Shown here: positions 32,668-41,120 of the stretch, one piece after another
Layout of the letters: every line of letters starts with the position of its first letter
How positions within the stretch are numbered: position 1 is the first letter of the stretch
From: RUG626 sp964553775
Lineage (GTDB): Bacteria; Bacillota; Clostridia; Oscillospirales; Oscillospiraceae
Assembly: GCA_964553775.1 (NCBI GenBank)
Contig: CAZKLU010000004.1
Coordinates: forward strand, 1 to 47,179
Direction: 5' to 3'
Length of the DNA stretch: 47,179 nt
The notes under the pieces: model-generated
Told to the model about the DNA's origin: nothing
What the model saw: the letters and a program-made list of their open reading frames with translations, nothing else
Databases searched by the model: none
Position numbers and translations under genes: made by a program

Positions 32668-32697
32668 TCCGTTATTTTTTTGACATAATCGGTTAAG
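32668..32697 (-). promoter_or_regulatory. Predicted LytTR regulator binding site (two 9-bp direct repeats)
   Basis: On the plus strand TCCGTTATT (32668-32676) and TCGGTTAAG (32689-32697) are direct repeats with a 12-base gap (21-bp period). Each matches the published LytTR half-site [TA][AC][CA]GTTN[AG][TG] at 8 of 9 positions. The proximal repeat ends 12 bases upstream of the -35 position. The LytTR gene itself lies 1.4 kb upstream. Confidence 0.5.
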
Positions 32698-32725
32698 CCC
32701 CTTCGTCAGATTGACAAAGGGGCTT
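32695..32725 (-). terminator. Hairpin after the histidine-kinase gene
   Basis: The 9-bp perfect stem AAGCCCCTT (32695-32703) / AAGGGGCTT (32717-32725) has no good T run on the minus strand, so its use as terminator is uncertain. It borders the LytTR repeats. Confidence 0.5.
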
Positions 32726-32807
32726 TGTGTTTATTATAGTATTGTCGATTATGATTATTCTCAAGAGTTAAAAACCTTCGGTATTGAGTACAACGGCAAT
32801 TCATCGG

Positions 32808-34145
32808 TTATTGAGCAGGATTCGCTGACTTCACAGGGAGCGGGAATAAAATTCTCAGTTCAAACCAGCCATCATTAACGCTCATCGTTACCGAGCCGCC
32901 GTACTTTTCAGCGGTAGCCCGTATACTCTTTACGCCAAAACCGTGAAAACGCTTGTCCGCTTTAGTTGTTATCGGAAGACCGCCGCGGAGCTTTGGCATT
33001 TCGGCACAGCGATTCTCAAGCTGTATGCGAATAAACCCCTTCGTGCGGCTGACAGAGAGATGCACAAGTCTCTGTTCCGGTTCAGGCAGCTTTGACGCGC
33101 TCTCTATTGCGTTGTCAAGAGCGTTGCCAAACAGGGAACTTAAATCCATCACATCCATGAAATCCATCGCGCTGCCATCAACGACACCGGTCATCTGTAT
33201 ACCGAGCTTCTGGCAATGTATGCTCTTGCTTGTGAGAATAGTGTCAAGGACGCGATTTCCGGTTCTGTTCTGCGTCTCGTAAAGGGCTATATCACGTTCT
33301 AGCTTGTCAAGGGCTTCTGACTTTACAGAATCACCAGACTCGCCTCGAAAGACAGCTATCTGATGTTTCAAGTCGTGGTACTTGCGATTTACCATTTCGA
33401 TCGATTCTTCACTGACGCGGTAGTTGGCATACTGCATATCAAGCATATTGTGCAGCGTTGTTACCTCAGAGCTTATAAACGCCTCATAAAGCTGAAGATG
33501 ATGAGCGAAAAGTATAGCTACACCTCCAAAATACACGAGAGTACGAACATTAAACGCCTCCGCGTATGTCGATCCGGAGAACGGCGTATCGGTGGTGACA
33601 AAGCTGAGACTGCTCAATATGTATATCAGGAACGCAATAAAAACGGTGCTTCCGCACGACAGCGCGGAAATCGGCATATCTGTAAGCTCGCGTCTCTGCC
33701 GTTTCTCAATAATCAGCATGACCGCGTACACCACCGCGTAAACAGCAATCATATGAGCATAGCGGACGGCAGTGTAGGAGAACACGCTGTAACGCTGCTC
33801 AAAGAATATGTAGAGCTGCCACGCGAGTGACGCGGTAAAGCCGCCAAGTATAAATCCTCTCGCGCAATAGTACGCGGCATTCACGATGCCGAGTTTATTG
33901 TAAAAAAGTCCTGGAAGCATACACAGCAGAGCGAAGAAAACATAAAGAATATTGAAAATCGTACCGTCAAACCGCACTATAAAATACATTGCCGCCGAGA
34001 GGATCGCAAGGAACGCAAGAGCCTGAGCGATAATAACGGGTTTGCGTTTCTCCTCGCCAGGCAGAAGCCACGCATAGAGCATACACGCGAGCCAATGCGA
34101 GAGTGCCGTCCATAAGGCGGGAATGTTTTGAAGCTCATTAGTCAT
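32808..34145 (-). CDS. AgrC-like sensor histidine kinase (GHKL ATPase)
   Basis: This 445-residue membrane kinase has six to seven membrane segments (~10-240), then a short coiled region and the kinase core. The phospho-acceptor His box is YHDLKHQIAVF (~258), of the AgrC/HPK10 type, and the HATPase_c_5 N box is GNALDNAIESA (~338). The G box is HGFGVKSI (~400). Its sensor is polytopic and lacks a PAS or extracellular domain. It overlaps the end of the response-regulator gene by ATGA. No agrB or agrD peptide gene is seen nearby, so the signal may be something other than an autoinducing peptide; a role in sensing a rhamnoside or envelope cue is inference from position. Confidence 0.9.
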   Translation of the reverse strand: MTNELQNIPALWTALSHWLACMLYAWLLPGEEKRKPVIIAQALAFLAILSAAMYFIVRFDGTIFNILYVFFALLCMLPGLFYNKLGIVNAAYYCARGFILGGFTASLAWQLYIFFEQRYSVFSYTAVRYAHMIAVYAVVYAVMLIIEKRQRRELTDMPISALSCGSTVFIAFLIYILSSLSFVTTDTPFSGSTYAEAFNVRTLVYFGGVAILFAHHLQLYEAFISSEVTTLHNMLDMQYANYRVSEESIEMVNRKYHDLKHQIAVFRGESGDSVKSEALDKLERDIALYETQNRTGNRVLDTILTSKSIHCQKLGIQMTGVVDGSAMDFMDVMDLSSLFGNALDNAIESASKLPEPEQRLVHLSVSRTKGFIRIQLENRCAEMPKLRGGLPITTKADKRFHGFGVKSIRATAEKYGGSVTMSVNDGWFELRILFPLPVKSANPAQ

Positions 34146-34855
34146 TTTGAAGCCTCGCTCAAGTAGTCGTTGAGAGCGTCAAGGAGTGCTTTACGTTTGG
34201 AACGTGAAACCTGTACGCTCTCACCGCCGACTGTAGCCATATCGCCGTCAACAGCCGATATGTGACGCAGGTTCACAAGATACCCCTTGTTGCAGCGAAA
34301 GAAACTGGCATCAGCAAGCTCTGTCTCGACTTTCCCAAGAGGACCGCGGGCGGTAATATTGCCGTCCGCTGTGTGATAGATAAGCTCACGACCGTCAACT
34401 TCAACAAAATATATAGATGACACATCTATCTTGCATACGCCGTTTTTGGTTTCGATACGGAGAAAACGCTTTCGATTTCGGTTTTCCATGCGTTTAAGCG
34501 CACGGTCTATACGCTGGGCAAACGCATAGTATGACAAAGGCTTCAAAACATAGTCGAGTGCCTCAACAGCATAGCCCTTTATCGCGTATTGAGAAAGATT
34601 AGTAATGAAGATGATTACAACCTCCGGGTCGTGCTTGCGTATCTCCTCAGCAGCGGTCAGACCATCCATAAAGCGCATATCAACATCCATGAGGATAATG
34701 TCATACTCTTTTGTATAGTTTTCCGCGATCTCGTCTCCATCAGAGAAACACGAGATGACACACTCCGCCCCTGTTTCTGTTTCATACTGTTTAAGGTAGT
34801 GTTTGAGCTGTGAGGTGTAGGCGTAGTCATCCTCTACAATAGCGATTCTTATCAT
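34142..34855 (-). CDS. LytTR-family response regulator
   Basis: This 237-residue regulator has an N-terminal receiver domain (1-125; acidic pocket VEDD, phospho-Asp57 in ILMDVDM, a conserved Thr and a PLSYYAF Lys-Pro-Leu region). A C-terminal LytTR DNA-binding domain (~135-232) contains IYFVEVDGRELIYHT and FFRCNKGYLVNLRHI. LytTR regulators bind 9-bp direct repeats as dimers. It is paired with the kinase (4-base overlap). A good promoter is at 34965-34993. The nearest downstream operon has matching repeats, making that operon the most likely target besides its own. Confidence 0.92.
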   Translation of the reverse strand: MIRIAIVEDDYAYTSQLKHYLKQYETETGAECVISCFSDGDEIAENYTKEYDIILMDVDMRFMDGLTAAEEIRKHDPEVVIIFITNLSQYAIKGYAVEALDYVLKPLSYYAFAQRIDRALKRMENRNRKRFLRIETKNGVCKIDVSSIYFVEVDGRELIYHTADGNITARGPLGKVETELADASFFRCNKGYLVNLRHISAVDGDMATVGGESVQVSRSKRKALLDALNDYLSEASK

Positions 34856-34964
34856 AGCAGTGTCACCACCCTGTTGTTCGTTTTTATTCGATACTAATTT
34901 TTGCCGGTTATCACGGAGAAAAGCAGAATGAAATTACTGACATACTCACACACAGTATAAATAT

Positions 34965-34993
34965 ATTTTAATTCAAATTACACATTTCGTCAA
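34965..34993 (-). promoter_or_regulatory. Sigma-A promoter of the LytTR/kinase pair
   Basis: The minus strand reads TTGACG (34993-34988), 17 bases, TAAAAT (34970-34965). The leader to the ATG at 34855 is about 105 bases. Confidence 0.55.
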
Positions 34994-35093
34994 GAGGTTT
35001 TTGCGTATTCAGGCAGAAAGAAAAACGCAGAATTAAAACGTGTACCCAATTTTACCCGCAATTATCTTTTCCATATTGATCAGAAAATTTCTC

Positions 35094-35122
35094 TTGACAA
35101 TGTGAAATAATTGTGCTATCAT
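35094..35122 (+). promoter_or_regulatory. Sigma-A promoter of the trp operon
   Basis: TTGACA (35094-35099), exactly 17 bases, TATCAT (35117-35122), preceded by TGC (extended -10). Transcription should start near 35129, at the 5' edge of the T-box leader. Confidence 0.8.
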
Positions 35123-35129
35123 GTAATCG

Positions 35130-35475
35130 TTAAACCGTTGAAGCGGAAGTAAAGACAGCTATGCTTACACAGAGAGTCCGTTAAGGTGAGAGTCGGATTA
35201 AATACAGGCTGTTATAATGGTCCGCTGAGGGCGCGGCAGAAATTTTTGTTGTACACTGATTTGTTATAGCTTTTGACGGCGCAAGCCGTGACTGCGTTAT
35301 ATTCTCGCTGCACTTGCTGCTAAATCGGTGTCATCTTAAATGAGTATGCCGCGACGCTTGACTGCGTTATCGGTTAATGGTATAGTATATGTACCAATGA
35401 GTTATAAATCAAGGTGGCACCGCGATATATTTCGCCCTTGACAGATACTTTGTGTCTGTCAGGGGCTTTTGTTTT
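35130..35475 (+). promoter_or_regulatory. Tryptophan T-box riboswitch (tRNA-sensing leader)
   Basis: Stem I starts near 35140, with AGAGAG at 35171-35176 and GGTGAGAGTCGG after it. The specifier loop reads AATGGTCCGC, giving UGG (35218-35220), the Trp codon. The conserved T-box AAGGTGGCACCGCG is at 35411-35424; its TGGC would pair with the uncharged tRNA 3' end and implies a G discriminator. The competing terminator is at 35435-35470. When Trp-tRNA is uncharged, the antiterminator forms and trpE onward is transcribed. The leader is about 340 bases. Between stem I and the T-box it holds a repeated 12-mer TGACTGCGTTAT (35289-35300 and 35359-35370). Confidence 0.93.
35435..35473 (+). terminator. 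T-box attenuator terminator
   Basis: The 11-bp stem CCCTTGACAGA (35435-35445) / TCTGTCAGGGG (35455-35465), with one G-U pair, is followed by CTTTTGTTTT. Confidence 0.85.
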
Positions 35476-35485
35476 GGAGGTTTGC

Positions 35486-36952
35486 ATGAAAATATTACCA
35501 GAGATTTCAGAAATAAAGCGGATAGCGGCATCCGGAGAATACAAGGTTCTGCCGGTCTCCTGTGAGATACTCTCCGACATACGAACGCCGATTGAGACAT
35601 TGAAAATTCTCAAAAACGTATCATCGCACTGCTATATGCTGGAGTCCGTTGAGGGACGGGAACGCTGGGGACGGTATACATTTTTGGGCTTTGACCCTAA
35701 ACTCGACATAACCTGCGCTGACGGTAAAATGAAAACAGGCAGCGTAACACTAAAAACAGATAACCCGTCAGCGGTACTGCGTCAGGTGCTGTCAGATTAT
35801 AAAAGTCCGCGTTTTCCCTACCTTCCGTCATTTACAGGCGGTCTTGTGGGCTACTTCGCATATGACTATTTCGGTTACAGTGAACCCGCCGCAAAAACAA
35901 GTGTCAATGATACCGAGGGCTTCAAGGACGTTGATTTAATGCTCTTCGACAAGGTAATAGCGTTCGATAATTTCCGTCAGAAGATTATACTTATCGTCAA
36001 TATGAAGCTTGACGATATTGATGCCGGATACAACAAAGCTGTGATGGAGCTAAAACAGCTTCGTGATTTGATACTGACCGGAAAGCCTAAAAACGAACCC
36101 GCCGGTAAACTCAAGGGCGATATTACGCAGCTTTTCAGCAGGGAACGCTACTGCGGTATGGTTGAAAGCGCGAAAAATTATATCCGTGAGGGTGATATAT
36201 TCCAGATAGTGCTGTCAAACCGTCTTGAGGCTCCGTTTGAAGGAAGTCTGCTGAACGCTTACAGAGTTTTGCGGACGCTCAACCCGTCACCGTATATGTT
36301 CTACTTCTCCGGTTCGGATGTTGAAGTCGCGGGAGCATCGCCGGAGACGCTTGTAAAGTTAGAAAACGGCGTACTTCATACGTTCCCGCTCGCCGGTACG
36401 CGCCCAAGAGGAAAAACGGACAATGAGGACAAGGCATTGGAAGAGGAGCTTCTGCGCGATGAAAAGGAGCTTGCGGAACATAATATGCTTGTAGATCTCG
36501 GACGCAATGATCTGGGCAGGATAAGCAAATTTGGAACTGTAAAGGTTGAAAGGCTTCACAGTATAGAGCGGTACTCCCACGTTATGCACATAGGTTCAAC
36601 TGTTCGCGGCGAGATTCGCGATGATAAAGACGCTCTTGACGCTGTTGAAAGCGTTTTACCTGCCGGAACACTCTCAGGTGCGCCGAAAATACGCGCCTGT
36701 CAGCTAATTGGTGAGCTTGAGAACGATAAGCGAGGCATATACGGCGGCGCGATAGGTTATATTGATTTCACAGGCAATATGGACACCTGTATAGCTATAC
36801 GCATAGCATATAAGAAAAACGGCAGGGTATTTGTGAGAAGCGGCGCGGGAATCGTTGCGGACTCGGTACCCGAAAGAGAGTATGAGGAGTGCATAAACAA
36901 GGCGAAGGCTGTTGTGAACGCGCTCTACGAAGCGGGGGAGGTGGATATATGA
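35486..36952 (+). CDS. trpE: Anthranilate synthase component I
   Basis: TrpE (488 residues) converts chorismate to anthranilate using ammonia from TrpG. The chorismate-binding domain fills the C-terminal half, with RPRGKTDNEDKALEEEL, HNMLVDLGRND, VMHIGSTVRGE and GAPKIRACQLI. The N-terminal YMLESVEGRERWGRYTF region is where tryptophan binds for feedback. An in-frame ATG at 35414 lies inside the T-box, so the ATG at 35486, 5 bases after GGAGG, is the start. The last bases overlap trpG by ATGA. Expression depends on the upstream T-box. Confidence 0.96.
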   Translation: MKILPEISEIKRIAASGEYKVLPVSCEILSDIRTPIETLKILKNVSSHCYMLESVEGRERWGRYTFLGFDPKLDITCADGKMKTGSVTLKTDNPSAVLRQVLSDYKSPRFPYLPSFTGGLVGYFAYDYFGYSEPAAKTSVNDTEGFKDVDLMLFDKVIAFDNFRQKIILIVNMKLDDIDAGYNKAVMELKQLRDLILTGKPKNEPAGKLKGDITQLFSRERYCGMVESAKNYIREGDIFQIVLSNRLEAPFEGSLLNAYRVLRTLNPSPYMFYFSGSDVEVAGASPETLVKLENGVLHTFPLAGTRPRGKTDNEDKALEEELLRDEKELAEHNMLVDLGRNDLGRISKFGTVKVERLHSIERYSHVMHIGSTVRGEIRDDKDALDAVESVLPAGTLSGAPKIRACQLIGELENDKRGIYGGAIGYIDFTGNMDTCIAIRIAYKKNGRVFVRSGAGIVADSVPEREYEECINKAKAVVNALYEAGEVDI

Positions 36953-37536
36953 CACTGCTTATTGATAATTACGACAGCTTTTCCTATAATCTCTACCAGC
37001 TTATCGGCGAGCTTGACCCTGATATTAAAGTTATCCGCAACGATGAGTGTACAGTGAATGAGATAGCGGATATGGAACCCGCAAGAATCGTCATATCCCC
37101 CGGTCCCGGCAGACCGGAGAACGCCGGTGTGTCTGTTGAGGTTATACAGAAGCTCGGCACAAGGGTGCCGATACTTGGTGTATGTCTCGGGCATCAGGCT
37201 GTGTGCATCGCGTTTGGCGGTGTTGTAACTTACGCAAAGCGTTTAATGCACGGAAAGCAGTCCGTGGTAACGCTTTCAGGCAACTCCACGATTTTTGAGG
37301 GGCTTCCGGAAAGAATTATCGTCGCAAGGTACCACTCCCTGATTGCGGACGCTGAAACACTGCCGGAAACGCTGAAAATTACGGCAGTTACTGACGAGGG
37401 AGAGGTTATGGCGGTACAGCACAGTGAGTTCCCAATTTATGGTTTGCAATTCCATCCGGAGTCTATTATGACACCGGACGGGAAAACGATACTCAAAAAT
37501 TTTATCAGACTGAAAGGAGCAAACAACAATGATTAA
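36949..37536 (+). CDS. trpG: Anthranilate synthase component II (glutamine amidotransferase)
   Basis: This 195-residue class I glutamine amidotransferase makes the ammonia used by TrpE. The nucleophile Cys79 sits in GVCLGHQAV, the oxyanion segment is SPGPGRPE (~50-57), and the His-Glu pair is in HPESIM near residue 170. The frame extends back into trpE, but the ATG at 36949 has GGGGGAGG upstream and begins the family N-terminus LLIDNYDSFSYNL. It overlaps trpE by 4 bases and trpD by 8. Confidence 0.95.
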   Translation: MTLLIDNYDSFSYNLYQLIGELDPDIKVIRNDECTVNEIADMEPARIVISPGPGRPENAGVSVEVIQKLGTRVPILGVCLGHQAVCIAFGGVVTYAKRLMHGKQSVVTLSGNSTIFEGLPERIIVARYHSLIADAETLPETLKITAVTDEGEVMAVQHSEFPIYGLQFHPESIMTPDGKTILKNFIRLKGANNND

Positions 37537-38545
37537 AGAAGCGATCGAAAAAATAGTAACAAAGCAGGATCTGACATATGATGAGGCATACTCTGTGATG
37601 AACGAGATCATGAGCGGTGAATCCTCACCCACGCAGAATGCCGCTTTTCTCGCGGCTCTCTCGACAAAGAGCGCGAAAGCCGAGACAATAGACGAAATAG
37701 CGGGCTGCGCCGCCGCGATGAGAGATCATGCCGTCAAGGTTGAAACTTCCGAACCGGTACTTGAGATAGTCGGAACCGGCGGTGACAACGCGCAGAGCTT
37801 TAATATATCAACGACAGCGGCTATAGTTACCGCGTCCGGCGGTGTCAAGGTCGCGAAGCATGGCAACAGGGCGGCATCGTCCAAAAGCGGAACTGCCGAC
37901 TGCCTTGAAGCTCTCGGCGTAAACATTATGCAGGAGCCGGACAAATGCCGTGAGCTTCTTGAAAAGGTCAATATGTGCTTTTTCTTCGCGCAGAAGTACC
38001 ATACGTCTATGAAATATGTCGGCGCGATAAGAAAGGAGCTTGGGTTCCGTACCGTATTCAATATTCTCGGTCCGCTCACAAACCCCGGCAGTCCCAAAAT
38101 GCAGCTTCTTGGTGTTTACGATGAGTATCTTGTCGTGCCGCTGGCGCAGGTACTTATAAATCTCGGAGTTGAACGCGGCATGGTTGTATATGGCAAAGAC
38201 AAGCTCGATGAAATTTCAGCGAGTGCGCCGACAGCGGTCTGCGAGTTCAAGGACGGCTGGTTCAAGACGTACACAATAACACCGGAGCAATTCGGTATAA
38301 CTCGCTGTGCAAAGTCCGATCTCGTTGGCGGTACTCCGGCTGAGAACGCGGAGATTACAAGAAATATTCTCAAGGGCGAAACCGGTTCCAAACGCGACGC
38401 TGTTTTGATGAACGCCGGCGCGGCACTCTATATCGGCGGCAAGGCTGAAAGTATGAAAGACGGTATCGCTCTCGCGGCAGAGCTTATAGATTCCGGAAAG
38501 GCACTTTCGACACTTGAACGTCTTATTGAGGTTAGCAACGCATGA
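37529..38545 (+). CDS. trpD: Anthranilate phosphoribosyltransferase
   Basis: TrpD (338 residues) joins anthranilate to PRPP. Diagnostic segments are GTGGDNAQSFNIST (PRPP loop, ~82) and KHGNRAASSKSGTADCLEALG (~111), with FLFA-like FFFAQKYHTSMKYVGAIRKELGFRT after them. AAAGGAG precedes the ATG; the start overlaps trpG by 8 bases and the end overlaps trpC by ATGA. Confidence 0.96.
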   Translation: MIKEAIEKIVTKQDLTYDEAYSVMNEIMSGESSPTQNAAFLAALSTKSAKAETIDEIAGCAAAMRDHAVKVETSEPVLEIVGTGGDNAQSFNISTTAAIVTASGGVKVAKHGNRAASSKSGTADCLEALGVNIMQEPDKCRELLEKVNMCFFFAQKYHTSMKYVGAIRKELGFRTVFNILGPLTNPGSPKMQLLGVYDEYLVVPLAQVLINLGVERGMVVYGKDKLDEISASAPTAVCEFKDGWFKTYTITPEQFGITRCAKSDLVGGTPAENAEITRNILKGETGSKRDAVLMNAGAALYIGGKAESMKDGIALAAELIDSGKALSTLERLIEVSNA

Positions 38546-39330
38546 GCATTCTCGATGAGATTGCCGACTACTCGCGGGAGCGCGTCGCGAAAGCGTCTGA
38601 GGAGAACTCAATCGACGTATTGCGGGAGCTTGCTCAAAACGGTGGCATAGCGAATGGGAAAGCATTTTACGACGCACTCGCGAAATCGGGTATGTCGTTC
38701 ATATGCGAGATAAAGAAAGCGTCACCGTCGAAGGGCATTATATCTAATAACTTTCCGTATCTCAAAATAGCGAAAGAGTACGAATCAGCCGGAGCGGACG
38801 CGGTATCATGCCTGACAGAGCCTAAATGGTTCATGGGTTCCGATGATATATTCAGGGAAATACGCGCTGAGATAAAAACACCAATGTTGCGTAAAGATTT
38901 TACTGTATCGGAGTACCAACTGTACGAGGCAAAACTCATTGGCGCAAATGCTGTTCTACTCATATGCGCGATACTCGATACAAAGACGATAGAGCGGTAC
39001 CTTGGCATCTGCAAGTCTCTGGGTCTTGCCGCTATTGTTGAGACACACAATGAGCGTGAGATAGAATCCGCTGTTTCCGCCGGAGCGGATATTATTGGAG
39101 TAAACAACAGGAACCTCAAGGATTTCTCTGTTGATTTCAGTAATGCCGCTAAGCTCCGCGACAAAATACCCGCTGGCACACTTTACGTTGCCGAGAGCGG
39201 CGTAAAATCACCTGAAGATATAACACGGCTTCGCGAAATCGGCGCGGACGCGGTGCTTATAGGCGAGACGCTTATGAGAGCGACGGACAAAGGCAAGGTT
39301 CTCGCCGCTTTGAGGGGCAACGACGCATGA
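38542..39330 (+). CDS. trpC: Indole-3-glycerol phosphate synthase
   Basis: TrpC (262 residues) closes the indole ring from CdRP. TIM-barrel signatures are CEIKKASPSKGII (~55-67, substrate-binding Lys), MLRKDFTVSEYQLYEA (catalytic Lys), VGVNNRN-like IIGVNNRNLKDF and the phosphate loop ESGVKSPEDI. The four-base ATGA overlaps at both ends couple it to trpD and trpF. Confidence 0.96.
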   Translation: MSILDEIADYSRERVAKASEENSIDVLRELAQNGGIANGKAFYDALAKSGMSFICEIKKASPSKGIISNNFPYLKIAKEYESAGADAVSCLTEPKWFMGSDDIFREIRAEIKTPMLRKDFTVSEYQLYEAKLIGANAVLLICAILDTKTIERYLGICKSLGLAAIVETHNEREIESAVSAGADIIGVNNRNLKDFSVDFSNAAKLRDKIPAGTLYVAESGVKSPEDITRLREIGADAVLIGETLMRATDKGKVLAALRGNDA

Positions 39331-39935
39331 CTAAAATAAAAATCTGCGGTCTTTTTCGTGACGAGGACATCGGCTATATTAACGGCGCGATGCCGGATTA
39401 TTGCGGATTTATAATAAACTTTCCAAAGAGCCACCGCAGCGTATCGCCGGAACGTGTTCGAGAGCTTTCAAAAAGTGTAAGTGACGGTATTGTGGCGGTT
39501 GGTGTGTTTGTCGATGAGCCAGTTGAAAATGTTGCGCGGCTTTTGCGTGACGGTATTGTCTCAATAGCCCAGCTTCATGGACACGAGGACGATGAATATA
39601 TAGCAAAGCTGCGTTCGCTGACGTATGGCTCGGAAATTTGGAAAGCGTTCAGGATCAAATCGCGTGAAGATCTTCTCAGTGCCGAACGCTCCAAAGCCGA
39701 TATGGTACTTCTTGACAATGGTCAGGGTACGGGTGAGGTGTTCGACTGGAATGTTATAGAGAAGTTTCCAAGACCGTTTATTCTTGCGGGAGGTCTGACA
39801 CCGGAGAACATACCGGAGGCTATCCGTATTCTTCACCCGTTCGCCTTAGATGTATCAAGCGGTGTTGAGACAGAACGGCGCAAGGACAGGAACAAAATAT
39901 ACGCGGCGGTAAACGCCGTAAGGAGGAGTAATTGA
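39327..39935 (+). CDS. trpF: Phosphoribosylanthranilate isomerase
   Basis: TrpF (202 residues) performs the Amadori rearrangement of PRA to CdRP. The general base Cys7 is in KICGLFRDED, and the Asp general acid and phosphate loops are in LLDNGQGTGEVFDW and FILAGGLTPENI. The C-terminal LDVSSGVE completes the signature. It stands as a separate gene, not fused to trpC as in E. coli, and directly abuts trpB. Confidence 0.95.
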   Translation: MTKIKICGLFRDEDIGYINGAMPDYCGFIINFPKSHRSVSPERVRELSKSVSDGIVAVGVFVDEPVENVARLLRDGIVSIAQLHGHEDDEYIAKLRSLTYGSEIWKAFRIKSREDLLSAERSKADMVLLDNGQGTGEVFDWNVIEKFPRPFILAGGLTPENIPEAIRILHPFALDVSSGVETERRKDRNKIYAAVNAVRRSN

Positions 39936-41120
39936 ATGTCACGAGGACGCTTCGGAATACATGGCGGACAGTATATACCTGAGACGCTGATGAACGCTGT
40001 TATAGAGCTTGAAAAAGCGTATGATTACTATAAAAACGATGATGAGTTCCAGCGGGAGCTTACGGAGCTTCTGAACAACTACGCAGGCAGACCGTCAAGG
40101 CTGTATTTCGCGAAAAAGATGACGGATGATCTTGGCGGAGCGAAGATATATTTAAAGCGCGAGGATCTCAACCATACAGGAGCGCACAAAATAAATAACG
40201 TACTCGGTCAGGCACTTTTAGCGAAGAAAATGGGCAAAACGCGCCTTATCGCTGAAACAGGAGCGGGACAGCACGGTGTTGCCACAGCAACGGCAGCGGC
40301 TCTCATGGGTATGGAATGTGTCGTTTTCATGGGAGAGGAGGACACAAAGCGTCAGGCTCTTAACGTCTACAGAATGAAGCTGCTTGGCTCTGAGGTTGTG
40401 CCGGTGAAAACCGGAACAGGTACTCTGAAAGACGCTGTTTCCGAAGCCATGCGCGAGTGGACAAGCAGAATATCCGATACGCATTATTGTCTTGGCTCCG
40501 TTATGGGACCGCATCCGTTTCCGACTATTGTCAGGGACTTCCAATCGGTTATATCAAAGGAGATAAAGCAGCAGCTTCAGGAGCTTGAAGGACGGCTCCC
40601 CGATGCTGTAATCGCCTGTGTAGGCGGCGGTTCAAACGCGATAGGGAGCTTTTACAACTTCATAGACGACAAGAGCGTCCGGCTCATCGGCTGCGAGGCT
40701 GCGGGTCGCGGGATAGACACATTTGAAACGGCAGCGACAATAAATACGGGTCGGCTCGGTATATTCCATGGGATGAAATCGTACTTCTGTCAGGATAAAT
40801 TTGGACAGATAGCCCCTGTGTACTCCATATCAGCCGGACTTGACTACCCCGGTATCGGTCCTGAACACGCATATCTGCATGACATCGGCAGAGCGGAATA
40901 TGTACCTGTTACGGACGAGGAGGCTGTCTGCGCGTTTGAGTACCTTGCCAAAACTGAGGGAATAATTCCCGCTATCGAATCGGCACACGCTGTATCATAC
41001 GCGATGAAAATTGCGCCTGAGATGGATAGGGACAAAATAATAGTAATCACCATATCAGGACGAGGAGATAAGGATTGCGCGTCGATTGCGAGATACAGAG
41101 GGGAGAATATAGATGAGTAG
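39936..41120 (+). CDS. trpB: Tryptophan synthase beta subunit
   Basis: TrpB (394 residues) condenses indole with serine using PLP. The Schiff-base Lys85 is in HTGAHKINNVLGQ; the PLP-phosphate loop is VGGGSNAIG (~227) and the Glu of AETGAGQHG (~106) is present. It is the short TrpB1 form that works with TrpA. AAGGAGG lies 6 bases before the ATG; the end overlaps trpA by 8 bases. Confidence 0.96.
   Translation: MSRGRFGIHGGQYIPETLMNAVIELEKAYDYYKNDDEFQRELTELLNNYAGRPSRLYFAKKMTDDLGGAKIYLKREDLNHTGAHKINNVLGQALLAKKMGKTRLIAETGAGQHGVATATAAALMGMECVVFMGEEDTKRQALNVYRMKLLGSEVVPVKTGTGTLKDAVSEAMREWTSRISDTHYCLGSVMGPHPFPTIVRDFQSVISKEIKQQLQELEGRLPDAVIACVGGGSNAIGSFYNFIDDKSVRLIGCEAAGRGIDTFETAATINTGRLGIFHGMKSYFCQDKFGQIAPVYSISAGLDYPGIGPEHAYLHDIGRAEYVPVTDEEAVCAFEYLAKTEGIIPAIESAHAVSYAMKIAPEMDRDKIIVITISGRGDKDCASIARYRGENIDE

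Noticed and set aside
32808..34855. Complete agr-type quorum-sensing locus
   Set aside because: Only kinase and regulator are present; no AgrB-like protease or AgrD-like peptide gene was found on either side.
35414..35485. Longer start for trpE
   Set aside because: The extension is the T-box and terminator; the ATG at 35486 has GGAGG.
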